A DNA stretch of 16,243 nucleotides from an uncultured Bacteroidales bacterium. GTDB lineage: Bacteria; Bacteroidota; Bacteroidia; Bacteroidales; WCHB1-69. The notes under the pieces are model-generated. The model was not told where the DNA came from and searched no databases. It saw only the letters and a program-made list of their open reading frames with translations. Location of the stretch: the NCBI GenBank assembly GCA_937901455.1, contig CALDIA010000166.1, positions 1 to 16,243 of the forward strand. The letters are read 5' to 3'. How positions within the stretch are numbered: position 1 is the first letter of the stretch; each line of letters opens with the position of its first letter. The position numbers and the translations under genes are program-made. Of this stretch, positions 15,116-16,243 are shown piece after piece.

Positions 15116-16243
15116 ATGAAATACACAGAATACCAGAAACTGAATCTTCCGGTTATTGGCGATGAGATGAGACAATACTGGGAGAATCACGACATTTTCG
15201 CCAAGAGCTTGAGTACCCGCGAGGGACATGAACACTTTGTTTTCTTCGAGGGACCACCCTCTGCCAACGGACAACCTGGTATTCACCACGTGATGGCCCG
15301 CACCATCAAGGACCTCACCTGCCGCTATCAGACACTGAAGGGCAAGCATGTGGGCCGCAAAGGCGGTTGGGATACGCACGGCCTCCCCGTTGAACTCGGC
15401 GTGGAAAATTCACTCGGCATCACTAAGGAAGACATCGGCAAGAAAATCTCCATTGAGGATTACAACCAAGCCTGTCGCCATGAGGTCATGAAGTTCAAAG
15501 ATATGTGGGACGACCTGACCCGCAAGATGGGATATTGGGTCGATCTCGAACACCCTTACATTACCTTCGACAACAAGTATATTGAAACCGTATGGTATTT
15601 GCTGTCAGAGCTTTACAAGAAAGGGCTGCTCTATAAAGGATACTCCATCCAGCCCTACTCACCCGCCGCCGGCACCGGCCTCAGCTCCCACGAGCTCAAC
15701 CTGCCCGGCTGCTACCGCGATGTGAAAGACCTCACCTGTGTGGCGCTGTTCAAGTTAGGAATTAGGAATGAGGAATTAGGAATTAGCGGGGAAGAGTTGA
15801 CCAAATACGCCATCGCGTGGACGACAACCCCGTGGACACTGCCGAGCAACACCGCCCTGTGCGTGGGCCCGAACATCGACTATGTGCTGCTGAAGACCGT
15901 ACACCCCTACTCCGAGCAGCCGTGCCACATCCTGATGGCCAAAGCGTTGGTTTCCACGATGTTCAAGGAGACCCCGGAGGTCGTGAAGGAGTTCAAGGGC
16001 AAGGACCTCGTGGGCATCTCCTACGAGCAGCTCATCCCGTGGGTGAACCCCGGCGAGGGCGCGTTCCGCATCATCCCCGGCGACTATGTCACCACCGACG
16101 ACGGTACCGGCATCGTTCACATCGCTCCCACCTTTGGTGCCGACGACGCCTTTGTGGCTCATGCCGCCGGCATCCCTGCCCTCTACATGATCAACAAGAA
16201 GCTTGAGACCCGCCCAATGGTGGATCTCACCGGCAAATACTAC
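15116..16243 (+). CDS. ileS: Isoleucyl-tRNA synthetase, N-terminal part (runs off the window)
   Basis: IleS attaches isoleucine to its tRNA and edits mischarged valine. The frame is open from ATG 15116 to the window edge, 376 codons of an expected ~1,150. The class I catalytic motif region is EGPPSANGQPGIHH (residues 45-58, GIHH standing for HIGH), followed by GGWDTHGLPVELGV and QPYSPAAGTGLSSHELNLPG. The editing (CP1) domain starts with WTTTPWTLPSNTALC (~234-248) and includes GTGIVHIAPTFGADD (~329-343). Between them, residues 214-224 (LGIRNEELGIS) are encoded by a heptanucleotide repeat, at the edge of the editing domain where homologs vary in length. Codon use shifts from moderate GC in the first ~540 bases to clearly GC-rich after about 15660. 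MKYTEYQKLNLP is the normal family start. Confidence 0.95.
   Translation, partial: MKYTEYQKLNLPVIGDEMRQYWENHDIFAKSLSTREGHEHFVFFEGPPSANGQPGIHHVMARTIKDLTCRYQTLKGKHVGRKGGWDTHGLPVELGVENSLGITKEDIGKKISIEDYNQACRHEVMKFKDMWDDLTRKMGYWVDLEHPYITFDNKYIETVWYLLSELYKKGLLYKGYSIQPYSPAAGTGLSSHELNLPGCYRDVKDLTCVALFKLGIRNEELGISGEELTKYAIAWTTTPWTLPSNTALCVGPNIDYVLLKTVHPYSEQPCHILMAKALVSTMFKETPEVVKEFKGKDLVGISYEQLIPWVNPGEGAFRIIPGDYVTTDDGTGIVHIAPTFGADDAFVAHAAGIPALYMINKKLETRPMVDLTGKYY
15755..15786 (+). repeat. Heptanucleotide tandem repeat inside ileS
   Basis: The unit TTAGGAA occurs at 15755-15761, 15762-15768 and 15776-15782, with one variant TGAGGAA at 15769-15775 and a partial TTAG at 15783-15786. That is about 4.6 copies over 32 bp. 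The reading frame passes through it without a stop and encodes LGIRNEELGIS. Similar 7-bp TTAGGAR-type repeats are scattered in many Bacteroidales genomes, mostly between genes. Confidence 0.9.

Noticed and set aside
15776..16206. Long overlapping reading frames on both strands in the GC-rich part of ileS
   Set aside because: They are by-products of high GC. The ileS frame has clear family motifs throughout and is open to the window edge.

Overview
The window is a piece of a Bacteroidota chromosome, most likely order Bacteroidales. Three things point there. Two neighbouring secreted proteins end in type IX secretion (T9SS, Por) C-terminal sorting domains. Six intergenic regions carry the Bacteroidota -7 promoter box TAnnTTTG and no E. 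coli-type promoter. The housekeeping proteins (RlmH, SufC/SufD, Lgt, IleS, an AddA-like helicase-nuclease) look like Bacteroidales members of their families. TAG is used as a normal stop by lgt, fthC and the helicase gene, so the code is standard.

Layout. (1) 1-440: the 3' end of an unrecognised gene and a small membrane-protein reading frame in a different frame, possibly one frameshifted gene. (2) 440-3600, plus strand: an AT-rich regulatory region with five perfect 11-bp tandem repeats and a promoter, then a T9SS cargo gene broken by an in-frame TAG at codon 32, then a CotH-kinase-family surface protein that also carries a T9SS tail. (3) 3645-5890, plus strand: a promoter, a perfect stem-loop at the predicted mRNA 5' end, an exported C69-family dipeptidase, and 5-formyltetrahydrofolate cyclo-ligase. 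(4) 5900-7969, minus strand: lgt and a membrane-anchored metallophosphoesterase, with their own promoter, converging on fthC. (5) 7977-11646, minus strand: a compact run sufC-sufD-rlmH-M20 amidohydrolase with junctions of 0, 8 and 16 nt. (6) 11660-15044, plus strand: divergent from sufC, an AddA/RecB-type helicase-nuclease. (7) 15077-16243, plus strand: the first 376 codons of ileS, which contains an in-frame heptanucleotide repeat.

Most of the window is conserved housekeeping: Fe-S cluster assembly, ribosome modification, lipoprotein maturation, folate metabolism, recombinational repair and tRNA charging. The accessory part is the left third, with outer-surface cargo, repeat-bearing regulatory DNA and signs of gene decay. 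I saw no tRNA, rRNA, CRISPR array, insertion sequence, phage gene or defence system, and nothing I would call a wholly new system. The best leads are the 11-bp repeat array just upstream of a promoter, the broken T9SS cargo gene, the repeat inside ileS, and the sufCD pair without sufB or sufS.
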